This document shows positions 1 to 5,903 of a DNA stretch of 9,086 bases, one piece after another. The position numbers and the translations under genes were made by a program. Under the pieces are notes generated by a model that saw nothing but the letters and a program-made list of their open reading frames with translations, did no database searches and was not told where the DNA came from. How positions within the stretch are numbered: position 1 is the first letter of the stretch; each line of letters starts with the position of its first letter. Origin of the DNA: Caulobacteraceae bacterium (GTDB lineage: Bacteria; Pseudomonadota; Alphaproteobacteria; Caulobacterales; Caulobacteraceae); contig CANJYY010000082.1 in NCBI GenBank assembly GCA_947479185.1, positions 1-9,086 on the forward strand, read 5' to 3'.

Positions 1-279
1 CGCCTGCGCGGCAAGCTGAAGTATCGCCCGGTGGTGTTCGAGCTGATGCCGCCGGAGTTCACCCTCTCGGCCCTGCAGCGGGCGGTGGAGGCCATCGCCG
101 GGGTGCCGCTGCACAAGCAGAACTTCCGCCGGGTGGTCGAGCGCATCGATCTGGTCGAAGGCCTCGGCCGGATGGACACCGAAACCGGCGGCCGGCCCGC
201 CGAACTGTTCCGCTTCCGCCGCGAGCTGCTTACTCAGCGGCCTGCAGGGGGACTGTCTCTGCCGCTGCTGCGGGACTGA
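1..279 (+). CDS. NUDIX-type transcriptional regulator, C-terminal winged helix (5' end outside window)
   Basis: The reading frame is open from the first base to TGA at 277-279, giving the last 92 residues of a protein that starts upstream of the window. The segment fits the winged-helix DNA-binding domain that follows the NUDIX domain in NrtR-like regulators: KLKYRPVVFELMP, then a helix with LHKQNFRR, then the wing-like TGGRPAELFRFR near the C-terminus. In the family, the NUDIX part senses a nucleotide such as ADP-ribose and the winged helix represses genes, often of NAD metabolism; which ligand and targets apply here cannot be seen. The catalytic NUDIX box lies outside the window, so an active hydrolase cannot be excluded. 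The 3' end overlaps the convergent desaturase gene by 50 bp. The family call rests on recalled motifs. Confidence 0.8.
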   Translation, partial: RLRGKLKYRPVVFELMPPEFTLSALQRAVEAIAGVPLHKQNFRRVVERIDLVEGLGRMDTETGGRPAELFRFRRELLTQRPAGGLSLPLLRD

Positions 280-1195
280 CCGCCGCCGCCTCGCGGGCCC
301 GCCACTTGGCCTTCAGCGTCGCCGATGTGTCGCGCGAGCCGTCGGGGCTCCAGCCCGGCGGGCCGATCAGGTAGCCGACCACCTCGCGGAGCGAGCGCGA
401 CCCGGCCAGGTCCTTGCCGATGGCCATCCACTCGTGGAAGGCCACGCGGAAGATGTTGAAATCGCCCAGGTTATGCACCACGCCATAGCGGCAGGGCTCT
501 TCGTCCAGTTCGGGCGTGAAGGTGCCGAACATCCGGTCCCAGATGATCAGGATGCCCGCGTAGTTGGAGTCCAGATAGCGCGGGTTGCGCGCGTGGTGAA
601 CGCGGTGGTGCGAGGGCGTATTGAACACCGCCTCGAACCAGCGCGGCATCCGGCGGACCGCCTCGGTGTGGATCCAGTACTGGTAGACGAGGCTGACGCC
701 CTTCTGGATGACCACCATGGCTGGCGGGAAGCCCAGCAGGATCAACGGCAGCCACAGCAGCCAGGTGCCGGCGATGCCGCCCGTCCAGGTCTGCCGCAGG
801 GCTGTGGCCAGGTTGTAGTGCTGCGAGGTGTGGTGGTTGACGTGGCTGGCCCACCAGAACCGCCGCTCGTGCGAGATGCGGTGAAACCAGTAGTAGGTCA
901 GGTCCTCGAGGAAGAAGACCGCCACCCAGGCCCACCAGGCGGTCATCGGGATCTCGAACAGGTGCCAGGTCCGGTAGAGCCAGACGGTGACCCCCACCGT
1001 CGCTCCGGCCGTCAGCAGGCCGGCGATCTGGCTGCCGAAGCCCATGGCCAGCGAGGTCGCCGTGTCACGGAATTCGTAGGCCGCCCGCGCCTTGCGGAAG
1101 CGGGCCAGCAGGATTTCGGCGACGATGCTGATGACGAAGATCGGCACAGCATACTGCACCGGGTCGAAAGCCGGTTTGATTGGGTCGAGGGTCAT
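230..1195 (-). CDS. Sterol desaturase / fatty acid hydroxylase family membrane protein
   Basis: A 321-residue integral membrane di-iron enzyme of the fatty acid hydroxylase superfamily. The histidine clusters are in the usual order: HRISH at 105-109 (HX3H), HVNHH at 118-122 (HX2HH), and HHRVHH at 196-201 (HX2HH), with further histidines at 126 and 176. Hydrophobic segments lie near 14-31, 50-73, 85-100 and 140-170. Family members use O2 to hydroxylate or desaturate lipids, sterols or carotenoids at the membrane; the substrate here is unknown. I chose the ATG at 1195 because its first bases overlap the upstream gene's TGA (ATGA) and because MTLDPIKP leads straight into the first membrane segment. 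The longer open frame to 1357 would add 54 Arg/Ala/Gly-rich residues that lie antisense-like inside the upstream gene. The Ala-rich tail from about 303 looks non-conserved and overlaps the convergent NrtR-like gene. Confidence 0.9.
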   Translation of the reverse strand: MTLDPIKPAFDPVQYAVPIFVISIVAEILLARFRKARAAYEFRDTATSLAMGFGSQIAGLLTAGATVGVTVWLYRTWHLFEIPMTAWWAWVAVFFLEDLTYYWFHRISHERRFWWASHVNHHTSQHYNLATALRQTWTGGIAGTWLLWLPLILLGFPPAMVVIQKGVSLVYQYWIHTEAVRRMPRWFEAVFNTPSHHRVHHARNPRYLDSNYAGILIIWDRMFGTFTPELDEEPCRYGVVHNLGDFNIFRVAFHEWMAIGKDLAGSRSLREVVGYLIGPPGWSPDGSRDTSATLKAKWRAREAAAVSPAAAAETVPLQAAE

Positions 1196-1599
1196 GCCGC
1201 AAGCTCTTCGCTTTGGAATTCCGGGGGCCAGGGCTGCACGCCGCTGACCGTCAGCCGCGCCATTGGGGCGGCGGGGTCGCGCAGTTTCAGAAGCACCCTG
1301 CCCCGCTTGACCGGCGCCTGCAGGGCCAGGCGCCAGGACATGGATCGCGCGACCCACGAGTCGCCCAGGCGATAGACGACCAGCGCCGCGTCTCCGGCCC
1401 GGGCGATGACGCCCGCGCCGTCGCCGGCGATCCAGACATAGTCGGGCGAAAGACCGGGAAACTCGCCGGCCAGCAGGTCGCGCGCCGAGGCCTCATCGAG
1501 TGGCGCGACAGGCCTGGCGATGCGGGCCCAGGCGGCGACGCCGATCATCGCCGCCACCAGCAGCGCCGATACGGCCAGTCTCAGAAGTGTTTCGTTCAC
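1192..1599 (-). CDS. Hypothetical membrane-anchored protein coupled to the desaturase
   Basis: A 135-residue protein I do not recognise. One hydrophobic segment at about 7-24 is followed by a soluble domain with alternating hydrophobic strands (VWIAGDGAGVIAR, AALVVYRLGDSWVARS, RVLLKLRD, MARLTVSG), so it is probably an N-terminally anchored periplasmic domain rich in beta strands. The start is GTG at 1599, preceded by a purine-rich GGGGAAGAGG about 8-10 bases upstream. Its TGA overlaps the desaturase ATG by four bases, which suggests one transcript and translational coupling; it may be an accessory or stabilising partner, which is inference from context only. The gene appears to open the operon, since the region upstream is a terminator for the preceding barrel gene. 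Confidence 0.75.
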   Translation of the reverse strand: MNETLLRLAVSALLVAAMIGVAAWARIARPVAPLDEASARDLLAGEFPGLSPDYVWIAGDGAGVIARAGDAALVVYRLGDSWVARSMSWRLALQAPVKRGRVLLKLRDPAAPMARLTVSGVQPWPPEFQSEELAA

Positions 1600-1653
1600 C
1601 GTCGCGCCTCTTCCCCGGCCGGGAGTGTCGTCGCGACGGGCCCCGCGTCAACC

Positions 1654-1683
1654 AAAAAGCCCCTCCCGTCGCCGGAAGGGGCT
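1654..1683 (-). terminator. Intrinsic terminator of the downstream barrel gene
   Basis: Read on the minus strand, AGCCCCTTCCG (11 nt) pairs with CGGGAGGGGCT around a GCGA tetraloop; one pair is G-U. A run of five T follows. It lies 25 bases past the stop codon of the barrel gene ending at 1709 and before the start of the small membrane gene, so it should separate the two units. Confidence 0.85.
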
Positions 1684-1708
1684 CGATGGACGGTCGAAGA
1701 CGGCCGGA

Positions 1709-2200
1709 TCAGAACTTGCGGACGTAGGCCACCGACCAGACATCGGCGTCGCCGCCGAAGTCGTAGCGCGTGTAGTCGAACCGCACGCCGTCGTTGGGCG
1801 TGAAGAAGGCTTCCACGCCGGCGCCGTAGGCCGCGCCGTCCTCGCTGCCGCTGGTCCCGCCGACATCGACCTCGCCGCTGGCGAAGCCGCCCCGGACGAA
1901 CAGGTTGACGTTGTCGGACACAGGCAGACGGCCGACCGCGAACAGGCCGTAGGAGTTGGACAGTTCGACGTTGACGCCAAGGATCTCGTCATCAGCCACG
2001 CCGATGGCGATCTCGCCCTCGATGCCGAAGTTGGGCGTGAACCCGACGCCGAGGCGGCCCTGAAGCGCGCCGAGGCTGACCGGGTCGATGTCGATGTTGG
2101 CGTAGCCGATCGTGCCGTAGACGGCGGCTTCAGCATGGGCCAGGGCCGGAGCCGCCAGCGAAAGGGCAGCCACAGAGGCCGCGATCAGAAGCGATTTCAT
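1709..2200 (-). CDS. Outer-membrane beta-barrel protein (tandem copy 1)
   Basis: A 163-residue small porin-like barrel. Residues 1-23 form a signal peptide ending in AHA before EAAVYGT. The mature part is built of alternating strands (VYGTIGYANI, QGRLGVGFTP, FGIEGEIAIGV, VNLFVRGGFAS, GVRFDYTRYDF) and ends in VAYVRKF; the terminal Phe is the usual recognition signal of barrel proteins for the BAM complex. The size and pattern fit the OmpA-like/Omp25-type barrel group with eight strands, a general family call without known cargo. The ATG at 2200 is chosen because GGGGAGG lies 8-9 bases upstream and the signal peptide begins there; an in-frame ATG at 2239 would put 13 charged residues ahead of the signal peptide. 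It is paralogous to the gene at 2402-2896: in the first mature strands 17 of 24 positions are identical. Confidence 0.88.
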   Translation of the reverse strand: MKSLLIAASVAALSLAAPALAHAEAAVYGTIGYANIDIDPVSLGALQGRLGVGFTPNFGIEGEIAIGVADDEILGVNVELSNSYGLFAVGRLPVSDNVNLFVRGGFASGEVDVGGTSGSEDGAAYGAGVEAFFTPNDGVRFDYTRYDFGGDADVWSVAYVRKF

Positions 2201-2216
2201 GGTGTTTTCCTCCCCC

Positions 2217-2239
2217 GTGCGATTCATGATTGATCGCAC
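2217..2239 (-). promoter_or_regulatory. Inverted repeat in the leader of barrel copy 1
   Basis: GTGCGAT at 2217-2223 and ATCGCAC at 2233-2239 are perfect 7-bp arms around nine bases that include TCATGA. The element sits directly upstream of the ribosome binding site of the barrel gene. It could be an operator or a 5' leader hairpin. A possible -35 (TTGACC on the minus strand, 2272-2277) lies upstream, but I see no convincing -10. Confidence 0.4.
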
Positions 2240-2344
2240 TGCACCCGCATTTGGAGAGTGTATTGCCGATTGGTCAACCTTAAAGACCCGTCAAATCCCC
2301 GGCCCAGCCGGCCGTTTCGTGACATTCAGCGCACAGTTCGGTCG

Positions 2345-2372
2345 AAAAGACCCCTCCCGACGGGAGGGGTCT
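2345..2372 (-). terminator. Intrinsic terminator of barrel copy 2
   Basis: An 11-bp perfect stem, AGACCCCTCCC with GGGAGGGGTCT, closes a 3-base loop and is followed by TTTT on the minus strand. It begins 29 bases past the stop of the barrel gene at 2402. The lower stem (GGGAGGGG) resembles the terminator at 1654-1683, as expected if gene and terminator were duplicated together. Confidence 0.85.
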
Positions 2373-2401
2373 TCCGTGTGGTCGGATCGTCAGTACAGCG
2401 G

Positions 2402-2896
2402 TCAGAACTTGCGGGTGTAGGCCACAGCCCAGACGTCCGCATTGCCCTGATCGTAGTCGTGGCGCGTCCAGTCGAGGCGCACGCCGTCCTTGTCGGTGAA
2501 GTGGTACTGGCCGCCGACGCCGTAGGCGACGCCGTCGCCGTCCACGTCGCCCAGCGAGGTATCGAAGCTGGTGCTGCTGTAGCCGACGCGGGCGAACAGG
2601 TCCGCCTGGGGGCTGACCGGCATGAAGCCGACGACATAGGCGCCCACTTCATGCTTCAGGTCGACGTCGACGCCGCCGGTCGTGTCGCCACTGACCCCGA
2701 AGGCCGCTTCCCCTTCAACGCCGACATAAGGCGTGAACTTGTAGCCCAGCCGCCCCTGGATGGCGCCCAGCGTCGGACCGTCCGCGTCGACGTTGGCGTA
2801 GCCGACCGTACCGTAGACTTCCTGCGCCTGGGACACCGCCGGAACGGCGGCCAGGGTCAGCGCGGCCGCGGCGGCCGTAATCATGAGAGACTTCAT
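2402..2896 (-). CDS. Outer-membrane beta-barrel protein (tandem copy 2)
   Basis: A 164-residue paralogue of the barrel at 1709-2200. Residues 1-24 are a signal peptide (MKSLMITAAAAA to VSQA), and the mature chain begins QEVYGTVGYANVDADG. Strand-forming stretches follow (QGRLGYKFTP, VGVEGEAAFGV, EVGAYVVGFMPV, ADLFARVGYSS, GVRLDWTRHDY), ending in VAYTRKF with the C-terminal Phe of barrel proteins. ATG at 2896 is chosen because AGGAG lies nine bases upstream and the signal peptide starts there; the open frame up to 3067 would add 57 residues that do not look coding. Family role: small outer-membrane barrel, function unknown. It has its own terminator (2345-2372), so the two barrel genes are probably separate transcripts. 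Its promoter lies in the region shared with the divergent FabH-like gene. Confidence 0.88.
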   Translation of the reverse strand: MKSLMITAAAAALTLAAVPAVSQAQEVYGTVGYANVDADGPTLGAIQGRLGYKFTPYVGVEGEAAFGVSGDTTGGVDVDLKHEVGAYVVGFMPVSPQADLFARVGYSSTSFDTSLGDVDGDGVAYGVGGQYHFTDKDGVRLDWTRHDYDQGNADVWAVAYTRKF

Positions 2897-3116
2897 CGTC
2901 TTGTACTCCTTGACGCTTTTGTCAGCTCCCCAGCCAGACGGACGTAGGAGCCAAACGCGGCGCGTCGGAGGCGGTTCAACGGGCGGAATGAGGCGGCTTT
3001 GTAGCGTTGCCATATGGCCACATGGGCTGACGCGGCCGTATGGCGTGCTATCTAGCGCCGCGACCAATCAACAGCGCCGCTCCCCGCAGGCGCGATCATC
3101 GTCGGGACTTATCGCC
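2897..3116. promoter_or_regulatory. Divergent promoter region, barrel copy 2 / FabH-like gene
   Basis: This 220-bp gap must hold both promoters. Three related near-palindromes occur: GCCATATGGC at 3009-3018, GCCACATGGG at 3017-3026 and GCCGTATGGC at 3035-3044. A weak plus-strand promoter can be proposed: CTGACG at 3027-3032, 16-base spacer, TATCTA at 3049-3054. The third palindrome would lie inside its spacer and the first two just upstream, an arrangement typical of repressor sites. No convincing minus-strand promoter is seen. The promoter hexamers are poor matches; the repeats themselves are plain in the sequence. Confidence 0.45.
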
Positions 3117-4232
3117 GTGCAACAGGCCGTCATCGCCGCCACCGGGCTCTACACGCCCGAGCAGAGCATCTCCAACGTCGAACTGGTGGAGGCCTTCAAC
3201 AGCTATGTCGAGCGGTTCAACGCCGACAACGCCGACGCTATCGCGGCCGGGACCGTCGAGGCCCTGACGCCGTCCTCCGCCGAATTCATCGAGAAGGCCT
3301 CGGGCATCAAGGCCCGCTTCGTGATGAACAAGTCGGGCATCCTCGATCCGGCCATCATGCGCCCTGTCATCGCCGAGCGGCCGAACGAGGAGATCTCGAT
3401 CCTCGCCGAGATGGCCGTGGCCGCGGCCCGCGAGGCGATCGCCAAGTGGGGCAAGCCGGTCAGCGAGATCGGCGCGGTGCTGTGCGCCGCTTCCAACATG
3501 CAGCGCGCCTACCCGGCCATGGCCATCGAGGTGCAGCAGGCGCTGGGCATCGAGGGCTTCGCCTTTGACATGAACGTGGCCTGTTCCAGCGCCACCTTCG
3601 GCATCAAGACGGCCGCCGACTTCATCGCCAGCGGCTCGGCCAAGGCCGTGCTGATGGTCAACCCGGAAATCTGCTCGGGCCACCTGAACTTCAAGGACCG
3701 CGACAGCCACTTCATCTTCGGCGACGTGGCGACCGCCGTGGTCGTCGAGGCGGCCGACCGGGCCGACGGTGGCTGGGACATCCTCGGCACGCGGCTGAAG
3801 ACCCAGTTCTCAAACAATATCCGCAACAACTTCGGCTTCCTCAACAACGCCGCCCCCGAGGGCATCGGCGCGACGGACAAGCTGTTCGTCCAGGAGGGCC
3901 GCAAGGTGTTCCGCGAGGTGGTGCCGATGGTCAGCGAGATGATCGTCAGCCACGCCGCCGACCTGGGCATCGACCCCACGGGCCTCAAGCGCCTGTGGCT
4001 GCATCAGGCCAACATCAACATGAACGCCATGATCGGCCGCAAGGTGCTGGGCCGCGATCCGACGCCGGAAGAGAACGTCATCATCCTCGACACCTACGCC
4101 AACACCAGCTCGGCCGGTTCGATCATCGCCTTCCACCGCGCCAACAGCGATTTCGCCGCCGGCGACACCGGCCTGATCTGCAGCTTCGGCGCGGGCTATT
4201 CGGCCGGCACGGTATTCGTGCGGAAGCGGTAG
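3117..4232 (+). CDS. Beta-ketoacyl-ACP synthase III (FabH-like, long form)
   Basis: A 371-residue thiolase-fold condensing enzyme that joins an acyl-CoA primer to malonyl-ACP. The catalytic triad is visible: Cys156 in NVACSSATFG, His296 in LWLHQANINMN and Asn329 in TYANTSSAGS; the C-terminal GAGYSAG glycine motif is also present. It is about 50 residues longer than housekeeping FabH (about 320), with extra sequence at 25-90 including ILDPAIMRP. This matches a FabH-like group that, from memory, includes Pseudomonas aeruginosa PA3286, which feeds beta-oxidation octanoyl-CoA into fatty acid synthesis; that role is inferred. The usual fabH neighbours (plsX, ihfA) are absent, so this is probably not the only fabH. 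GTG at 3117 is the only good start codon close to the conserved AVIAATGLYTP; its ribosome binding site is weak (GGGAC). Confidence 0.9.
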   Translation: MQQAVIAATGLYTPEQSISNVELVEAFNSYVERFNADNADAIAAGTVEALTPSSAEFIEKASGIKARFVMNKSGILDPAIMRPVIAERPNEEISILAEMAVAAAREAIAKWGKPVSEIGAVLCAASNMQRAYPAMAIEVQQALGIEGFAFDMNVACSSATFGIKTAADFIASGSAKAVLMVNPEICSGHLNFKDRDSHFIFGDVATAVVVEAADRADGGWDILGTRLKTQFSNNIRNNFGFLNNAAPEGIGATDKLFVQEGRKVFREVVPMVSEMIVSHAADLGIDPTGLKRLWLHQANINMNAMIGRKVLGRDPTPEENVIILDTYANTSSAGSIIAFHRANSDFAAGDTGLICSFGAGYSAGTVFVRKR

Positions 4233-4237
4233 TCTCC

Positions 4238-4337
4238 CTGCGTGGTTCGACACGCACCCTGCGGGCGCTGCTCACCATGACTTGCACCGAGCAAAGTCAT
4301 CCTGAGCAGGCCCGAAGGGCCGTGTCGAAGGACGCAG
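4238..4337. repeat. 100-bp imperfect inverted repeat, REP-like
   Basis: The left arm begins CTGCGTGGTTCGACACG and the right arm, read on the other strand, begins CTGCGTCCTTCGACACG. Both arms continue through a small internal GC hairpin (CCCTGCGGG on the left, GCCCTTCGGGC on the right), then CTGCTCA and ATGACTT, to a central loop at about 4284-4293. The whole could fold as a cruciform or cloverleaf. It fills the gap between the stop codons of the FabH-like gene and the M48 protease gene, so its transcript on either strand could end in it. The TTCGACACGGCCCTTCGGGCC type is familiar to me as a dispersed intergenic repeat in Caulobacterales and related genomes; that is recollection and copy number cannot be checked here. 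Confidence 0.85.
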
Positions 4338-5591
4338 CTACTTCGCCGCAGGTGGCGGCGGCGCGGATTGTTCCCGCAGGTCAGGCGTCAGGTCCACGTT
4401 GACCACCGCCGGCTTCATGTGCGCGGCCTTCCAGTTCATGGCGTTGCGTACGCGCCAGCCGACCGAGGGGTGGTCGTAGAAGAGGATTTCCTCCCACTTG
4501 CCCGGCGTCGCCGCGCGGTACTCGATGGTCTTGACCAGGGCCTTGGCCAGGCCATCCGGTTCGTTGACCCGCTGGAGGGAGAAGTTGTCGGCGTCGGCTT
4601 CGGCTAGGCGGATGACGCTGTTCTGCAGCGGCGCGCCCAGCAGGGCCAGAACCGCAAGGATCGCCGCCAGCACCGGCAGGCCGGCCGGATCGGAGATGCT
4701 TTCCACCCCCGAGCCCATGAGGCGGGCCGCCAGCGGGAACAGGCGATCGGCCAGCCAGAATCCGAGCATGGCCATAAGGCTGAAGGCCGCAGCGAACCAC
4801 AGCACGTGCATGTGCACATAGTGGCCCATCTCGTGGCCCACCACGCCGCGCACCTCGGCGATGTCGGCGCCCTTCTGGAACATGGTGTCGCTCATGGCGA
4901 CGCGCGCCGAGCCGAACAGGCCCGAGACGTTGGCCGTGTAGCGGTTGGACTGCTTGCTGCCGTTGTAGATGAAGATCTTGTCCGACGGCACGCCGTTCGC
5001 TTTGGCCATTTCCACGACCGTGTCGCGCACGGGGCCCGGAGGGGCGGGAGTGTACTTGTTGAACATCGGCTCGATCAGCACCGGCGCGAGGACGATGGCG
5101 AAGATCAGGAAGGCGCTGGAGACCAGACCGCCCCACAGCCACCAGCGTTTCGGCGACAGCCGCATGACCAGGTAGATCACCGTGAACAGGATCAGGTTCA
5201 TGATCAGCCCGACGATCAGGCCCTTGCCCCAGTCTTCCATCCAGCCGCTCAGCGCCTGGCTGGTCATGCCGTACTGAAGTTGCCGCCACCAGCCGGAGTA
5301 GATCCCCCAGGGCAGGTTGAGCAGCGAATCCATCAGGAACCAGACCGGCGCCACGGCCAGGACGGCGGGAACGCCGAGCGCGCCCAGCCCGACCTTGCCG
5401 CGAATGCGGGCCAGCAGGCCGCTCCTGACGATGATCCAGGACACGACGACGGCCACGACCGCGCCCCACAGCAGCAGCCAGTGGCCACCCTGGGTATAGG
5501 CCGTCGCCTTCGCGTGCGCCTCGGGCGTCAGGATCGACAGGTATCTGGCGGTCGCCGCCGCTGGATCGAATGTTGCTGTGACGACGGCCAT
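4338..5591 (-). CDS. M48 family membrane metalloprotease, Ste24 (CAAX protease 1)-like
   Basis: A 417-residue zinc protease of the inner membrane. The zinc motif HEMGH is at 253-257 and the third ligand is probably Glu331 in EADAD (331-335). The family motif GSKQSNRYTANVSGLFGSARVAM around 211-233 and HPSVGWRVRNAM at 374-385 match the Ste24 type rather than HtpX. Hydrophobic segments lie near 37-54, 72-92, 124-143, 151-172, 262-282 and 303-321. Eukaryotic Ste24 cleaves prenylated proteins; bacterial members are thought to act in membrane protein quality control, and no prenylated substrate is expected here. ATG at 5591 is chosen because GGGAGGGAG stands about eight bases upstream; an upstream in-frame ATG at 5645 would add 18 Arg-rich residues. 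Both flanks are non-operonic: convergent to the FabH-like gene and divergent from the regulator at 5904. Confidence 0.9.
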   Translation of the reverse strand: MAVVTATFDPAAATARYLSILTPEAHAKATAYTQGGHWLLLWGAVVAVVVSWIIVRSGLLARIRGKVGLGALGVPAVLAVAPVWFLMDSLLNLPWGIYSGWWRQLQYGMTSQALSGWMEDWGKGLIVGLIMNLILFTVIYLVMRLSPKRWWLWGGLVSSAFLIFAIVLAPVLIEPMFNKYTPAPPGPVRDTVVEMAKANGVPSDKIFIYNGSKQSNRYTANVSGLFGSARVAMSDTMFQKGADIAEVRGVVGHEMGHYVHMHVLWFAAAFSLMAMLGFWLADRLFPLAARLMGSGVESISDPAGLPVLAAILAVLALLGAPLQNSVIRLAEADADNFSLQRVNEPDGLAKALVKTIEYRAATPGKWEEILFYDHPSVGWRVRNAMNWKAAHMKPAVVNVDLTPDLREQSAPPPPAAK

Positions 5592-5903
5592 GGCGCGTCT
5601 CCCTCCCCAGGTTGATCGAGGCAACAGGCCACGCGTCGCAGGCATTGTCAGGTGAATTCCCGGTCACCCCGGACCGGGCGGCCGCCAGGCGCCCATTTTT
5701 GGCAAGCAGGCGCTGGACAGCCGCGCCGCGCCACCTGACTAGGTGACCACTGATATGCAAGATTCCGGGAAGCCAGACACGCGCGCCTGTCCCGATCGCT
5801 GGGCACCCGCGCCGCCCCGTCCCCGCGGGGCCTCCCCATCCTCCCAGACCCGCCAGCGACATCGCCACGCATTTGCAGGACCGACCCGCGGGATGGCTTC
5901 GGC
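5592..5903. other. 312-bp divergent intergenic region (M48 protease / regulator 1)
   Basis: No gene is seen here. It contains an inverted repeat GGTGA-N8-TCACC (5651-5668), the 34-bp block shared with the region upstream of regulator 2 (5688-5721), a perfect inverted repeat CACCT-GACT-AGGTG (5732-5745), and a GC palindrome CCCCGCGGGG (5821-5830). The stretch 5770-5900 is C-rich and otherwise featureless. Promoter hexamers for either flanking gene are not convincing. Confidence 0.6.
5688..5721 (+). promoter_or_regulatory. Shared upstream block, copy 1 (before regulator 1)
   Basis: This 34-base block begins GGCGCCCATTTTTGGC and ends TGGACAGC. It aligns without gaps to 6865-6898 upstream of regulator 2, with 24 of 34 positions identical, concentrated in the first 10 and last 7 bases. 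It ends 182 bases before the start codon of regulator 1. It may be an operator or promoter core; the distance to the start differs from copy 2. Confidence 0.5.

Noticed and set aside
434..1375. 313-residue open frame on the plus strand
   Set aside because: It is antisense to the desaturase and its partner, both supported by motifs and ribosome sites. Its product is rich in His, Arg, Gly and Pro with no domain, typical of GC-rich mirror frames.
2911..2924. TGAC-N6-GTCA inverted repeat in the leader of barrel copy 2
   Set aside because: Arms of only four bases; this is expected by chance and has no second copy nearby.
2258..2947. 229-residue open frame on the plus strand
   Set aside because: Antisense to barrel copy 2, which has signal peptide, ribosome site and terminator. 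The Val/Asp/Ala-rich product is the mirror of beta strands.
2883..3116. N-terminal extension of the FabH-like protein
   Set aside because: The frame is open but gives 78 residues rich in Arg and Ser, covering the divergent promoter region; FabH-type proteins begin close to the AVIAATG strand.
4806..5615. 269-residue open frame on the plus strand
   Set aside because: Antisense to the M48 protease; composition (His, Asp, Arg, Gln) is that of a mirror frame.
5698..5716. Sigma-54 promoter (TGGCA near 5700)
   Set aside because: The -12 element TTGC is absent at the right spacing and the motif is not kept in the second copy of the block.
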